Part shown: in pieces, positions 17,163-26,525 of the stretch
Layout: the number at the start of each line of letters is the position of its first letter
Numbering within the stretch: the first letter of the stretch is position 1
Assembly (NCBI GenBank): GCA_009712635.1
Contig: WASS01000013.1
Span: forward strand, 74,434-138,433
DNA: 64,000 nucleotides
From: Hungatella sp.
Lineage (GTDB): Bacteria; Bacillota; Clostridia; Lachnospirales; Lachnospiraceae
Direction of reading: 5' to 3'
Notes under the pieces: model-generated
What the model was told of the DNA's origin: nothing
The model's database searches: none
What the model saw: the letters and a program-made list of their open reading frames with translations, nothing else
Program-made: the position numbers and the translations under genes

Positions 17163-18623
17163 TTAATTCTTTTTTGGGGGTTCCTTTCTCAGTTCCTTTA
17201 TCAGGCATACACAGCATAAAAGCATGATAATGGCCAGCGGAAAAGCAGCTACTATGGAACAGGTCTGAAGCGCACTAAGTCCGCCTGTCATTAACAGAAC
17301 CAGTGCGAGCAGGGCCTGAATCACTCCCCAGAATATTTTTTTACTATTGGCTGGTTCCATATCCCCATCAGAGGAAAACATGGACAATACAAAAATACCT
17401 GAGTTGGCTGATGTAATAAAAAATGTTCCCAAAAGACAAATTGCTATAATTGAAAAGATACTGCCAAGTGGATACTGTTGTAAAACCACAAACAATGCGG
17501 TTTCTGTGGTTTCAATTGCTTTTGAAATAATGTTGGTGTCCAGATTTAAACCAAGGCTTCCAAAAACAGAAAACCAGATAAAGGATACTAAGGATGGCGC
17601 CAGAATAACCCCGATAACAAACTCCCGAATGGTCCTTCCTTTCGATATTCTTGCAATAAAGGTACCTACAAAGGGTCCCCATGCAATCCACCATGCCCAG
17701 TAGAATATGGTCCATGAACCAAGCCAGGACTTATCTCCGAATGGATTTATGGCAAAACTGTCTTTTACAAAATCATTCACATAATTACCGATGGAATTTG
17801 TAAAAACATTCAGGGTCAGAAGTTTGGGACCAACGAGAAACGCGCCAGCCAGAATTGCAATTGCCAGGATCAGATTAATATCAGACAGCAGTTTGATACC
17901 CTTGTCAATTCCGCTTACGGCTGTCCAGGTGTAAATAACCATCAGAATAATGATGATAATAATCTGGATCAATCGGGTCGTGGGCACATGGAACAGGAAA
18001 TTCAACCCGGAATTGATCTGCATGGTCCCTTGTCCCAGAGAAGTTGCAATTCCGGCTACCGTCGCAAAAACCGCAAAAATATCGATCATTTTTCCGACAG
18101 GTCCTTTGATCCCTTTTTCACCAAGAATGGGTAAAAAGATGCTGCTGATCAGACCAGGGGCATTTTTTCTGAACTGAAAATACCCAAGTGCCATTCCAAT
18201 AATAGCATACGCTGCCCATGGATGAAAACCCCAATGCATAAAAGATTTTTTCATTGCAAAATCTGCTGCTGTTTCCGTTGCTCCAAATGTCATAAAGTGA
18301 TTGAGCGGCTCCGCAACGCCCCAGAAAACCAGCCCAATCCCCATACCAGCACCAAAGAGCATGGCAAACCACGATCTGTTGCTGAATTCCGGAACGGAAT
18401 CATCCGGTCCGAGTTTAATACTTCCATATTTGCTAAATGCTATTCCTAATGAGAATACAACAAACACGAACATGGAAATTAAATAAAACCACCCAAAGTT
18501 ATTAACAAGAAAATCATTTGCTGCCGTCGTAGCCTTTGCAAATGGCTGGGGCGCAACCAATCCAAATGCAACAATTATCATAGTAATAAGAAACGAAATG
18601 TAAAAAACCTGATTCTTCTTCAA
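17163..18623 (-). CDS. BCCT-family transporter (betaine/choline/carnitine type)
   Basis: 486 residues, about 12 membrane segments. The family landmarks are present: GMGIGLVFWGVAEPLNHF, with the aromatic substrate-box region, and WTIFYWAWWIAWGPFVGTF, the conserved Trp-rich segment. BCCT carriers import quaternary or N-methylated ammonium compounds. Placement directly downstream of the component B genes implies uptake of the reductase substrate, most likely glycine betaine, possibly sarcosine. ATG at 18623 with SD GAGGAGGGT. The C-terminal tail is short, with no long osmosensing extension. A hairpin separates it from the upstream selenoprotein gene. Confidence 0.9.
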   Translation of the reverse strand: MKKNQVFYISFLITMIIVAFGLVAPQPFAKATTAANDFLVNNFGWFYLISMFVFVVFSLGIAFSKYGSIKLGPDDSVPEFSNRSWFAMLFGAGMGIGLVFWGVAEPLNHFMTFGATETAADFAMKKSFMHWGFHPWAAYAIIGMALGYFQFRKNAPGLISSIFLPILGEKGIKGPVGKMIDIFAVFATVAGIATSLGQGTMQINSGLNFLFHVPTTRLIQIIIIIILMVIYTWTAVSGIDKGIKLLSDINLILAIAILAGAFLVGPKLLTLNVFTNSIGNYVNDFVKDSFAINPFGDKSWLGSWTIFYWAWWIAWGPFVGTFIARISKGRTIREFVIGVILAPSLVSFIWFSVFGSLGLNLDTNIISKAIETTETALFVVLQQYPLGSIFSIIAICLLGTFFITSANSGIFVLSMFSSDGDMEPANSKKIFWGVIQALLALVLLMTGGLSALQTCSIVAAFPLAIIMLLCCVCLIKELRKEPPKKN

Positions 18624-18672
18624 TTTTACCCTCCTCTTTAAAATAACCGTATGCCGTTTACCTGCAATCCGA

Positions 18673-18726
18673 TTTTATGTGACAGGAAACCTGCCTGGCA
18701 AAGGCAGATTTCCCGCCACATAAAAA
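18673..18726 (-). terminator. Hairpin between the component B selenoprotein and BCCT genes
   Basis: A long stem with arms TTTTATGTG and CACATAAAA, plus inner GGAAA/TTTCC and CTGCCT/AGGCAG pairing around a short loop. No strong T run follows on the minus strand. It is probably a partial terminator or mRNA-stabilising hairpin. Confidence 0.6.
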
Positions 18727-18727
18727 A

Positions 18728-20047
18728 TTAAATTTTAACTTTAAAGAGTTGAGGTTCTTTTATATCCGTCGTAATCGCATCAAGAGCTACCCCCACTCTG
18801 TGATAGCGAAGCTTAAACTGCTCTTCTTTCGAAGTAGCAGGATCTCCCAGCGGATATGGAATGGAAATGGTTGGGACCAGTCTGTTTACTCCAACCGTTT
18901 TAGCGACTGGAATCAGGTTTGCCATTTGAACAATGGTGATTCCTTCTCTTTCAATTTCTCTTGTCATCGTTGCACCGCAACGTGTACAGGTCCCTCATGT
19001 GGAGGTCAGAATTGCAGCTCTGATTCCATCCTTTTTCAATTCTCTTGCAATTTCTTTTCCCATTCTCGCAGCTTCAGCCTGAGTTGTGCCCGTACCAACG
19101 GTTGAAAAGAAATACTTATATACTCCGCCTATTTTTCCCTCTTTCTGGTATCGTCTCATTGCATCCAGAGGAACAATAACATCAGAGTCATTATTTGCCG
19201 CAGCCGGATCAAATCCGGCATGAATGGTCATATATTCTCCTTTTACAAGGTCATCCGTTTGGGAAATATCATATTTCCCCCACTTAGTCGCCGAAGCTGA
19301 CTGAATGCGGTCGGGATTTCCTACGGGAACAATTCCTCCGGAAGTGATAAGAGCAACCTCCATATGGCTAAGATCTTCCGGAGTGATAGATGGAGCAATG
19401 GCAACCCGGTCTGACTTGGGTATGGGAAGCTCCGTATCAAATGGCTCTCCATTGATTTTCTTTAAAAGCATATCAATTACCCGGTCAGCTGCCGTTACAG
19501 GAGGATCCAGCCAGATCTGATCCCGCATACCTCTTCCAAAGTAACCCTCTTCTGCTGCAGGAAGCAGTTTTTCTCCCTTTAACAGCTTAAGCGCAAACTT
19601 TGACATGGCTTTTATGTCTTTTTTCATGGCCGCCGCACTGGCACCGCCTTTGAATATATACATTTCCTTTTTAAACATTTCAACCCCGGGGTTTTCATCG
19701 TTCATGGAAGTAAGTACTGGAACATCGAACTCCTTTTTTACAGCTTTGCAGATATGACCGCAGGCTGCTCCGTAACGTCCTGCACGGAACGCTGGTCCGG
19801 CAAAAAAGACATCCATTTCTTTCCCCTTTAACATGGAAATGATGGTCTCTACCGCTTCTTCCGTGTTTGAGCCTATAAAGTTATCGCCGCAGATGATGGT
19901 ATGTGTAATCTGAACTTCATCGCCCAGTTCCTGCTGCAGCGCCATCGCCGGTCCTACAAGACCCTCTCTGATTTCCGGTTTAAAATCAGCCAGTTCTTCC
20001 CCGCCGATCTGACCAAAAAACTGATTCAAGTATAAAATACCTTTCAT
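18728..20047 (-). CDS. grdH: Betaine/sarcosine reductase component B selenoprotein (GrdH/GrdF type; UGA = Sec)
   Basis: 439 residues including selenocysteine. An in-frame TGA at 18995-18997 (codon 351) interrupts the frame, and the reading continues without any shift to the stop at 18728. The TGA falls in the diagnostic context AILTST-U-GTCTRCGATMTREIE, the U-x-x-C-x-x-C motif of component B selenoproteins (GrdB/F/H). The N-terminus MKGILYLNQFFGQIGGEE is also characteristic. Component B binds the substrate and passes a carboxymethyl group to the GrdA selenocysteine, releasing the amine. Naming GrdH (betaine) rests on the adjacent BCCT gene; GrdF (sarcosine) is possible, and GrdB (glycine) is least likely. 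Confidence 0.88.
18968..18982 (-). promoter_or_regulatory. Candidate bSECIS hairpin of the component B selenoprotein
   Basis: Starting 12 bases after the UGA, CGTTGC and GCAACG form a perfect 6-bp stem with a GGU loop. Its position and small G-containing loop fit a bacterial SECIS element that tethers SelB at the UGA. Clostridial bSECIS sequences are poorly conserved, so this is only a candidate. Confidence 0.5.
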
Positions 20048-20060
20048 ATCGTCCCTCCTT

Positions 20061-21386
20061 CTAGAATTCTACCATTCTCTTAACCGACCATCCTACCACC
20101 TGGTCTCCGCAGAACATGGCGTTGTTTTCCATAATGATTGAGCCATCCTCTTTTACGGAAGCTCCCAGAATTTCGTCATTGGACCAGCCTCCGGAAAGAC
20201 CGTCTCTTGCAAGTGCCTCCAGTTCTCCAAGAACTGTTTCCATCTTAGGAAGCCGGATCAGTGTTGATACGTTTCCGCAGGATACGATGGCATCTTCTTT
20301 CTCATCCAGGGAAACCAGGGGCTGGCTGGCGCCGTCTCTTCCCGTACATTCATTTGTAAGTCCTACTGTCTTAATACCGGCATTTTCCAGGGCGACAATG
20401 CAGCCTGTAAAGTCTGCATCCGGATTGCCATATCCTTCTTCAGCAACAACAGCAGAGTCAGCTCCCAGGCTTTTGGCCATCTGCGCCACAAATAATGCAG
20501 CTCTCTCTTTCTGCTCCAGAGCAACGTTTAAGTTGGACATAATAACGCCAAGGAAATTAATGGTCTTTCCATGTTCTTTGTAAAGCTTCCGGATCATAGG
20601 AAGGTTCTGGAAATCATAGGTGGACCATTTGGAAGAACATGGCATAAAGGATCCGCTGATCATTGCTCCATCCAATACCTCATTGGGATGCATAAAGGTT
20701 GGAAGCATCCGGTTTGTATCCCAGCCATAATTTAAATCATTATAGCCCCCTTCTTCCATCTGGGACTGAGGCTGAAGCACCAGTACCACACTTGGAAGCT
20801 CATTTATTTCCTTGCTTCTTTTTGTAACTGGTTCCAGCTCAAATGTTTCCACCTCATCCGGTATTAAGTCCTTTACTGCTGCACCAATGTACTCAGCGAG
20901 GCGCATACCCGCCCATCTTAATGCCCTGTTTTTCTTCTGCTGTTCCTTCTGCTCAAAAATCTCATCTGTATCAGCAACCAGAACAAGGTTTTTTAACTGT
21001 GAGTAGTAGGTGTATTTTGCACCCTCCCCGCTCATGTCAATCAGTCCATCCTGGAAACCGCCGTAGTGTCTGCCTACAACCAGAACACTCATATCCTTCA
21101 GTGCATAGGTGGTTCCGTTTCCTGCCTGCATTAAATCTCCCGTCACTCCTGGAAATACAGGACCTCCCCCTACGCGGTAACGGGGCTCTATGGCTTCCTT
21201 TACAGGAACCAGCCTGACACGATCCCCAGGCGACACGATATAAAGTTCTGCTTCCGTGATATGTTCGTCTTCTTTTACTACTGCAAGAGCTTCTTCCTTA
21301 TTCACGGTGAGAAGCCCGTCTTTTAAAGAAGTCTTATCGCCAAAGCAAATCTCTTTTACATAAAAATTTCCCAATTCCAGCTTCAT
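20061..21386 (-). CDS. grdI: Component B proprotein (alpha/beta subunits, GrdI/GrdG type)
   Basis: 441 residues. This is the proprotein of reductase component B that is cleaved into two subunits with formation of a pyruvoyl group from an internal Cys. The best candidate is Cys250, in MISGSFMPCSSKWSTYDF. N-terminal MKLELGNFYVKEI and the GGPVFPG and GVIMSNLNVALEQKER segments are typical of the GrdE/G/I family. The pyruvoyl carbonyl is thought to hold the substrate as a Schiff base or, for quaternary amines, by another contact. The start overlaps the selA stop (ATGA), giving translational coupling, and the selenoprotein partner follows 13 bases later. Betaine is preferred over sarcosine by context. 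Confidence 0.88.
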   Translation of the reverse strand: MKLELGNFYVKEICFGDKTSLKDGLLTVNKEEALAVVKEDEHITEAELYIVSPGDRVRLVPVKEAIEPRYRVGGGPVFPGVTGDLMQAGNGTTYALKDMSVLVVGRHYGGFQDGLIDMSGEGAKYTYYSQLKNLVLVADTDEIFEQKEQQKKNRALRWAGMRLAEYIGAAVKDLIPDEVETFELEPVTKRSKEINELPSVVLVLQPQSQMEEGGYNDLNYGWDTNRMLPTFMHPNEVLDGAMISGSFMPCSSKWSTYDFQNLPMIRKLYKEHGKTINFLGVIMSNLNVALEQKERAALFVAQMAKSLGADSAVVAEEGYGNPDADFTGCIVALENAGIKTVGLTNECTGRDGASQPLVSLDEKEDAIVSCGNVSTLIRLPKMETVLGELEALARDGLSGGWSNDEILGASVKEDGSIIMENNAMFCGDQVVGWSVKRMVEF

Positions 21387-22786
21387 TCCATATCTCCTTT
21401 CAAATTAATTATTTGGTTTAAAAATTCTGCTGTTTCGAAAAGGTCTTCCTCGCTCATGGTTCTTACATCAAGCAATACTTTATTTTTGCAGATTCTTGAT
21501 ATAATGGGCACGGAATTATTTCTCAGCATTCGTTCCAGCATATCCGCCGAGATATGTTCCATGGTGATACTTAGCGCATAAGAAGACAGATTTACTCCCG
21601 GCATGGACCCTCCGCCGATCTGTCCGGTGGTTTCTGTTACTTCATATTGTATATCCGGCCTTTTTTTCAGCAGACCATGTAATAACTCCGCTTTTTTCTT
21701 TAAGTTTTCAAGAGGCTCCGTGATCATTTTCAGAGTAGGAATCTGATGAACTGCAGTCTCAGGTGTCAGATATTGCCTGAGGGTAAATTCAAGTGCCGTT
21801 AAGGTCAGTTTGTCAATCCTCAGCGCCCGGAGCAGATGATTTTTCTTCATCCTGTTTATGTACTCCGCTTTGCCCACAATGATACCGGCCTGAGGTCCGC
21901 CAAGCAGCTTATCTCCGCTGAAGCATAAGATATCCGCACTTTGCTCCAGACAGCTTCTGACTGTGGGCTCATCTCCGATTCCATATGCTTTAAGATCCAC
22001 CAGCAAGCCCGATCCCAGATCATATATTAAGGGCAGACCATGCTTTTTTCCAACCTCTTTCATACGTTCCAGAGAAACCTCATCCGTAAAGCCGATAATC
22101 TTGTAATTGCTGGTGTGAACTTTTAATAAGGCCCCGGTGTACTCATTGATGTTCTCTTCATAATCTGATTCATGGGTTTTGTTTGTGGTTCCCACTTCAA
22201 CCAGCCTGCATCCGCTGGCCGTCATGATTTCCGGAACGCGGAATGCGCCTCCAATCTCCACCAGCTCTCCTCTTGAAACGATAACCTCTTTTCCCTTGGC
22301 CACCGAGTTTAACACCAGATACACAGCTGCTGCATTGTTATTGACTACCAGCGCCGCTTCAGAACCGGTTAAAAAGGTAAGCAGCTGTTCTACATGTTCG
22401 TACCTGGTTCCTCGTTCCCCTGTCTCCAGATCATACTCTAAATTGGAATAGGATCCGCAGATTTCCTTCATGCTTTCCGAGACCATTTGAGAGAGTCTGG
22501 CCCTCCCAAGGTTGGTGTGCAGAACAACGCCGGTTCCATTGATTACTTTTCGCAGATGGGGCTGGTTTTGCTTTTCAATTTCCGCTTTGATACGCCTGAT
22601 TAAATCTTCCCTGGAGTATTGATATGGACTGCCGGATAAAATTTTCTGTCTTTCCAGTTCAATTTCTTTTTGGCAGGCAAGCTTTACCAGAACCGCGGGT
22701 ACATTGGTTATACCTTCTGATGCAATGCATCGTATCATCTCATCCACTTTTGGCAGCTGCCTCATAGAACTGTTTTTATCTGTCAT
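21383..22786 (-). CDS. selA: L-seryl-tRNA(Sec) selenium transferase
   Basis: 467 residues from the ATG at 22786, chosen because a GTGAGGA SD lies 9 bases upstream. SelA is a PLP enzyme that converts Ser-tRNA(Sec) to Sec-tRNA(Sec) using selenophosphate. Family motifs: RKVINGTGVVLHTNLGRA near residue 95, LVVNNNAAAVYLVLN, and the PLP lysine in FSGDKLLGGPQAG. It sits inside the reductase operon between grdD and the component B proprotein rather than next to selB, an unusual arrangement. selD is not in the window. Confidence 0.95.
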   Translation of the reverse strand: MTDKNSSMRQLPKVDEMIRCIASEGITNVPAVLVKLACQKEIELERQKILSGSPYQYSREDLIRRIKAEIEKQNQPHLRKVINGTGVVLHTNLGRARLSQMVSESMKEICGSYSNLEYDLETGERGTRYEHVEQLLTFLTGSEAALVVNNNAAAVYLVLNSVAKGKEVIVSRGELVEIGGAFRVPEIMTASGCRLVEVGTTNKTHESDYEENINEYTGALLKVHTSNYKIIGFTDEVSLERMKEVGKKHGLPLIYDLGSGLLVDLKAYGIGDEPTVRSCLEQSADILCFSGDKLLGGPQAGIIVGKAEYINRMKKNHLLRALRIDKLTLTALEFTLRQYLTPETAVHQIPTLKMITEPLENLKKKAELLHGLLKKRPDIQYEVTETTGQIGGGSMPGVNLSSYALSITMEHISADMLERMLRNNSVPIISRICKNKVLLDVRTMSEEDLFETAEFLNQIINLKGDME

Positions 22787-22840
22787 CTTATCATTCCTCA
22801 CTATGTAGTTTCAATCGTTCAAAGCAGTCTTATAACCGTG

Positions 22841-24001
22841 TCAGCCAATGAACTTCTTATCAGTAAGAATTTCCCTGGCCTTTTTTAAATTATGTTCCGC
22901 TATAAGGACTACCGGACCTGTACAGCCCATTCCGCTCTCGGCATAAATACCCGCCCCCCATAAGCAGGAAACCGCTTCCTCCAGATCCATGATTTCAATC
23001 CCAAGGATTTCTTCCGTCACCACTTCCTTTGGGGGAGCTTTTACTTCCTCTGCTGACTCTGAATTTTTACTTTGCCTGCATTCATTCAGAATATGCTCCA
23101 GACCGGCCTTCTTTGCCCTTGCAAATTCATCGGCAAGAATCTTCTGATAATCACCGTCAAGCAGTTCCTTTGCAAATTCCAGGGCTCCTGTGATGAGTGG
23201 AATTCCAGACGCCCTTGAGACGATCAGGATCAGTTTTTCAAACCCTTCTCCGATTCCAGGACCATATCCAAAACCAACTGACTCATAATTGCCTCCAGTT
23301 GTATAAGCAGAAAACATCTTGGTCAGAACATTACCGGTCAGGGAATCCATAACCATCACATCTGCAGATGCTGTCAGAAGGTCGTTGCCCCTCATGACAA
23401 TTCCGCCATCTGCCCTGTTGGATGAAGCAAATTGAATGTCATAACCATTTTTTTTCAGCTTTTGCAGTGCGATCTCTGTCTGCCGTGCTCCGTCAACATT
23501 GAGAATGCCAACCGTGGGGTTTGCGACTCCGCTGGCTTTTGCAGTAATGATTCCGTAGATGGCGTTCTTTATCATGCTTTCAATCCTGTTTACAGATGAG
23601 GTTCCTGTAGTAGAAGCAAGATACATCTTTTTCCCGGCTGCCGGAGTAATGACACGTCCCACCGTAGAGACTCCGATGGGAAAAGGATAGTGCATGGTCA
23701 CCGCCGCATAAGCTTCTTTTTTCTGGAGCATGTCATCCATCTTTTTATGCCCCTCATCTTCCGAGGCAACCGGTATGACCTCCAGATTCTCCGCTTCCAT
23801 CTGCCGGCTTCCGATCACCTTCACAGATATTCCGTTTTTTGCTGCCTCATAAGCTGCCTGATAAATGGTCTCTTCTCCATGCTCACTTCCCATAGCAGTT
23901 ATGGCGATGGGCATTTTCCTGCCGGATTGACCAGTCTCAAGCATATGAGCCATTTCAAAAAAAGTCTCTGCAATTAACTGTTTCATCTTACCTTCAGACA
24001 T
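22841..24001 (-). CDS. grdD: Glycine/betaine/sarcosine reductase component C, subunit GrdD
   Basis: 386 residues from the ATG at 24001, preceded by GAGGGGTG. GrdD has a PlsX-like (phosphotransacetylase-like) fold and takes part in phosphorolysis of the acetyl thioester to acetyl phosphate, which conserves energy as ATP. Visible stretches include PIAITAMGSEHGEE, NPTVGILNVDGARQTE and VMDSLTGNVLTKMFSAYTTG, with a C-terminal Cys near ESGMGCTGPVV. It begins 4 bases after the grdC stop. This is the shared part of the system, used with any component B. Confidence 0.92.
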   Translation of the reverse strand: MSEGKMKQLIAETFFEMAHMLETGQSGRKMPIAITAMGSEHGEETIYQAAYEAAKNGISVKVIGSRQMEAENLEVIPVASEDEGHKKMDDMLQKKEAYAAVTMHYPFPIGVSTVGRVITPAAGKKMYLASTTGTSSVNRIESMIKNAIYGIITAKASGVANPTVGILNVDGARQTEIALQKLKKNGYDIQFASSNRADGGIVMRGNDLLTASADVMVMDSLTGNVLTKMFSAYTTGGNYESVGFGYGPGIGEGFEKLILIVSRASGIPLITGALEFAKELLDGDYQKILADEFARAKKAGLEHILNECRQSKNSESAEEVKAPPKEVVTEEILGIEIMDLEEAVSCLWGAGIYAESGMGCTGPVVLIAEHNLKKAREILTDKKFIG

Positions 24002-24005
24002 ATGA

Positions 24006-25544
24006 TCACCCCTCGTCTTCCTGAAGATGCTTTGCAAAATCCTTTAAAGATGCGGCAATCAGTTTCCTGATTTTGTCCTCAGACACCGTTTCCTCCTGTC
24101 CTGCACCGCTGTTTTGCTGAAGAACAAAGGATACTCCATCAAACAGATTGGTCATTCTTCCAAGAAACAGACTTCCTTTTCCAATCACCATGACTCTGTT
24201 GATTTTTTTATCCATCAATTCTTGTCTGGCAAAGCCAAGATAAGGAACTCCGGAAGGGATATGTCCCTGAGTAGGAGCCCAGCCCACCATGCCATGCTCT
24301 GATACGAAATCTGCCAGCTGGGATTTCTCTATCTCTATGCGCATGGCGGCAAGGGCTCCTATCATCTTATAATTAGCCTCAGGTACATTGCCGGCGCCTG
24401 CTGGCTTCGTTATATCCGGATTCTGCATTTCTACCGTATACTTATCAATATCGGTCAGCTTCAGCCCTGCTTTTTCAAGAGCTGATGCCGTCAGCGAAGA
24501 AATCACGTTCTGAGGAGAAGACCCGGTTCCTACCGTATGCCTGCCCACAATATCGGTATTGATCTCCGGGCTGACTCCGTCATTTGCGCTGACGAGAATG
24601 GCAAAACCGGCTACACAATCCTCCAGTATGGGAATCCCTTTGCCTACATGATCCTTTCCGTTCATACCAAGCTTTGCGGTAGATCCTCCGGCAGCAACGA
24701 TAACATGCTTAAAGGTTCCCGCCTTCACCATAGCAGCCGCATGAATCAGGGCATGGGTCGGACCGGCACAGAAGCCTCTTATATCGCTGCCTGTGGCGTT
24801 TACAAGACCTGCAATTTCTGCTGCTGCTTTCGCAAAGTTTCCTCCGCCTCTCTGATTCATATCGCCGCAAGCCTCTTCCGAACACTCGATCACATATTCA
24901 ATATCTTCTTTCCCGATATGATTCTTATCAATTAAATGTAACAATGAAAGAACACAGGAAGCCTTTGAAACAAGGTTCTCAAAAATGACATGGGCAGAAA
25001 GAGAATGGTCAATATCATGTGCCGCTTTGATGCAGCCGACAATCATTCCTCCATAATACAAAGGCTCTGCATGTTCGTCTGCGATGAAACCGTTAATTTC
25101 TGACAACTCAAAGTTTTTATCAAAGACACTTAAAAACTTTGGATCTATAAGACTGTGAGATTCTAATTTTTTCTTCACGGAAACAGCAAATTGTGATTCT
25201 AATTTTACAAGATCAAATACATCACAAATTGCAATCAACCCGATAAATTCATCTTCCGGCATGATCTCTCCAAATCTGCCTTCTCTTTGTATGTAATCGG
25301 ATTTCTGCTGATACCATGGCTGTGCATAGCCAGCCAGCTCATCAGGTGTAATGTTTCCAATGTAAGTCTGATTTGGCAGATATGCTTTACATTCATCATA
25401 AGACCGCAGACTCTTATCCAGATTTTTTAAATATTCAGAATCAGGATCAATGGTTCGCTGAGTTGTCTGTGTTGTACCATTATGAATTACCATATCTGGC
25501 GTATGAGCGAGTATGTAACTTGCTCCTTTTAAGACGCTGTACAT
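24006..25544 (-). CDS. grdC: Glycine/betaine/sarcosine reductase component C, subunit GrdC
   Basis: 512 residues from the ATG at 25544 (SD AGGAGG, 8 bases). GrdC is a FabH/thiolase-fold protein whose active Cys accepts the acetyl group from ketene formed on GrdA. Candidate motif: GSDIRGFCAGPTHALIHAAA, with Cys in the position expected for the nucleophile, plus MVGWAPTQGHIPSGVPYLGF near the C-terminus. It works with GrdD, encoded 4 bases downstream, to make acetyl phosphate. A longer reading to 25577 adds residues not typical of GrdC and lacks an SD. Confidence 0.92.
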   Translation of the reverse strand: MYSVLKGASYILAHTPDMVIHNGTTQTTQRTIDPDSEYLKNLDKSLRSYDECKAYLPNQTYIGNITPDELAGYAQPWYQQKSDYIQREGRFGEIMPEDEFIGLIAICDVFDLVKLESQFAVSVKKKLESHSLIDPKFLSVFDKNFELSEINGFIADEHAEPLYYGGMIVGCIKAAHDIDHSLSAHVIFENLVSKASCVLSLLHLIDKNHIGKEDIEYVIECSEEACGDMNQRGGGNFAKAAAEIAGLVNATGSDIRGFCAGPTHALIHAAAMVKAGTFKHVIVAAGGSTAKLGMNGKDHVGKGIPILEDCVAGFAILVSANDGVSPEINTDIVGRHTVGTGSSPQNVISSLTASALEKAGLKLTDIDKYTVEMQNPDITKPAGAGNVPEANYKMIGALAAMRIEIEKSQLADFVSEHGMVGWAPTQGHIPSGVPYLGFARQELMDKKINRVMVIGKGSLFLGRMTNLFDGVSFVLQQNSGAGQEETVSEDKIRKLIAASLKDFAKHLQEDEG

Positions 25545-25635
25545 AGTTTGCCTCCTATAATAAATCAATTCCTGCAAAATGTGATGCCATATACCATTCG
25601 CATTTCACAAGAATTGATTTGTGAAGGGATGATTG

Positions 25636-26100
25636 TTAAAATTTACAATATTCGTCCCTTATTGTTGACATCTCTTTTCGGATATCATCGACATCCAATA
25701 CCATCTCCATCATACTGATCTGCTCGTCATAGACAGCGCTATCCACTTCATCTTTGATTTCCGGCTCACAGGCATGGTATACTTTTAGTCCCAACTGGAC
25801 TCCTGCCAAAGGTCCTGCAAAAGTAGGGTCTCCTGCCGTAACAGTTTCAGCAGCAAGGCCGGCAGCCTCGCCTTCTGCGGCTCCTAAAATAACAATAATA
25901 TTTTCAGGACCGTACTGTTCCGCCAATGCTTTTACCCTCTTCTGATTTTCCAGGTCCATGGCACCCGCAGCCGTTCAGACAAAGCATTCTGTTGACGAGA
26001 ATACTACTTCTGCACCAGCCGTTTTAACACACTGCTCAATGGCAGGTCCCGGAATGCCGTCTCTGTCACCGATAATGATTGCTTTTTTGTCTTTCAGCAT
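25636..26100 (-). CDS. grdA: Component A selenoprotein GrdA (UGA = Sec)
   Basis: 154 residues including selenocysteine at codon 42 (TGA at 25975-25977). The context [20 protein letters not shown] is the hallmark of GrdA, and the N-terminus [19 protein letters not shown] matches. GrdA carries the carboxymethyl group as a Se-carboxymethyl selenoether and forms a selenenyl-sulfide with the nearby Cys when ketene is released; thioredoxin then reduces it. ATG at 26100 follows AAGGAGG. Genuine recoding, not a pseudogene, is supported by selA, selB and tRNA-Sec in the same island and by the uninterrupted frame on both sides. Confidence 0.95.
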
Positions 26101-26127
26101 ATTAATTTCCTCCTTATTCATATATTT

Positions 26128-26190
26128 ATAACGTGTGCCGGCAGGAGAAAGGATCTACACTGCAGGCTGAAACACAACTTTCCACGTTAT
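26128..26190 (-). promoter_or_regulatory. Inverted repeat in the trxA-grdA gap
   Basis: ATAACGTG (26128-26135) and CACGTTAT (26183-26190) are perfect arms of 8 bp enclosing 47 bases, within which GAAAG and CTTTC can also pair. It may be a processing or stabilising element that lets GrdA be made in excess of the reductase enzymes; this is inferred. Confidence 0.45.
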
Positions 26191-26200
26191 GTACTGGGTT

Positions 26201-26524
26201 TTACTCAAATGCATATTTCTTTATCATTTCTTCAATTCTTTCAGGTGTTGCATCATCTTTTACTAATTCTTCTATTTTTTCCCCGTCTTTATAGATTGCC
26301 ATAACGGGTAATCCAAGAATTTTCTGAGAAATGGCAAGCCTTCTGGCCTTTGTGGTATTCAGTTTTGTAAACTTGATTTTATCGCTGTATTTTTCGGCAA
26401 AGTTCTCAACATGAGGGAGCAGAGCCTGGCAGGGCACACACCCGTCCCCAAAAAAGTCCACAAATACAATTCCTTCTGCTTTCAGCACCTCTGGTTCAAA
26501 CGTATCTTTATCCACAACTAACAT
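26201..26524 (-). CDS. trxA: Thioredoxin of the grd system (GCVPC active site)
   Basis: 107 residues from the ATG at 26524 (SD AAGGAGGG). Thioredoxin fold with the active site [13 protein letters not shown], i.e. G-C-V-P-C instead of the usual W-C-G-P-C. This deviation is known from thioredoxins of Clostridia that serve the amino-acid reductases. The cis-Pro region [12 protein letters not shown] is present. It should reduce oxidised GrdA. The start lies 1 base after the trxB stop, so translation is probably coupled. Confidence 0.93.
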   Translation of the reverse strand: MLVVDKDTFEPEVLKAEGIVFVDFFGDGCVPCQALLPHVENFAEKYSDKIKFTKLNTTKARRLAISQKILGLPVMAIYKDGEKIEELVKDDATPERIEEMIKKYAFE

Positions 26525-26525
26525 T

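Noticed and set aside
18995-18997. In-frame stop in the component B gene read as a disabling mutation
   Set aside because: The UGA falls exactly at the known selenocysteine position in STUGTCTRC, reading continues with conserved sequence, and the Sec machinery is in the same island.
18749-19105. Plus-strand 118-codon frame over the component B selenoprotein
   Set aside because: Antisense shadow with Cys/Ser-rich random composition; the minus strand encodes the conserved protein.
25754-25945. Plus-strand 63-codon frame over grdA
   Set aside because: Shadow frame opposite a clearly conserved gene, no SD.
25975-25977. Stop in grdA read as pseudogene
   Set aside because: The context [14 protein letters not shown] is the conserved Sec site of GrdA; both sides are intact.
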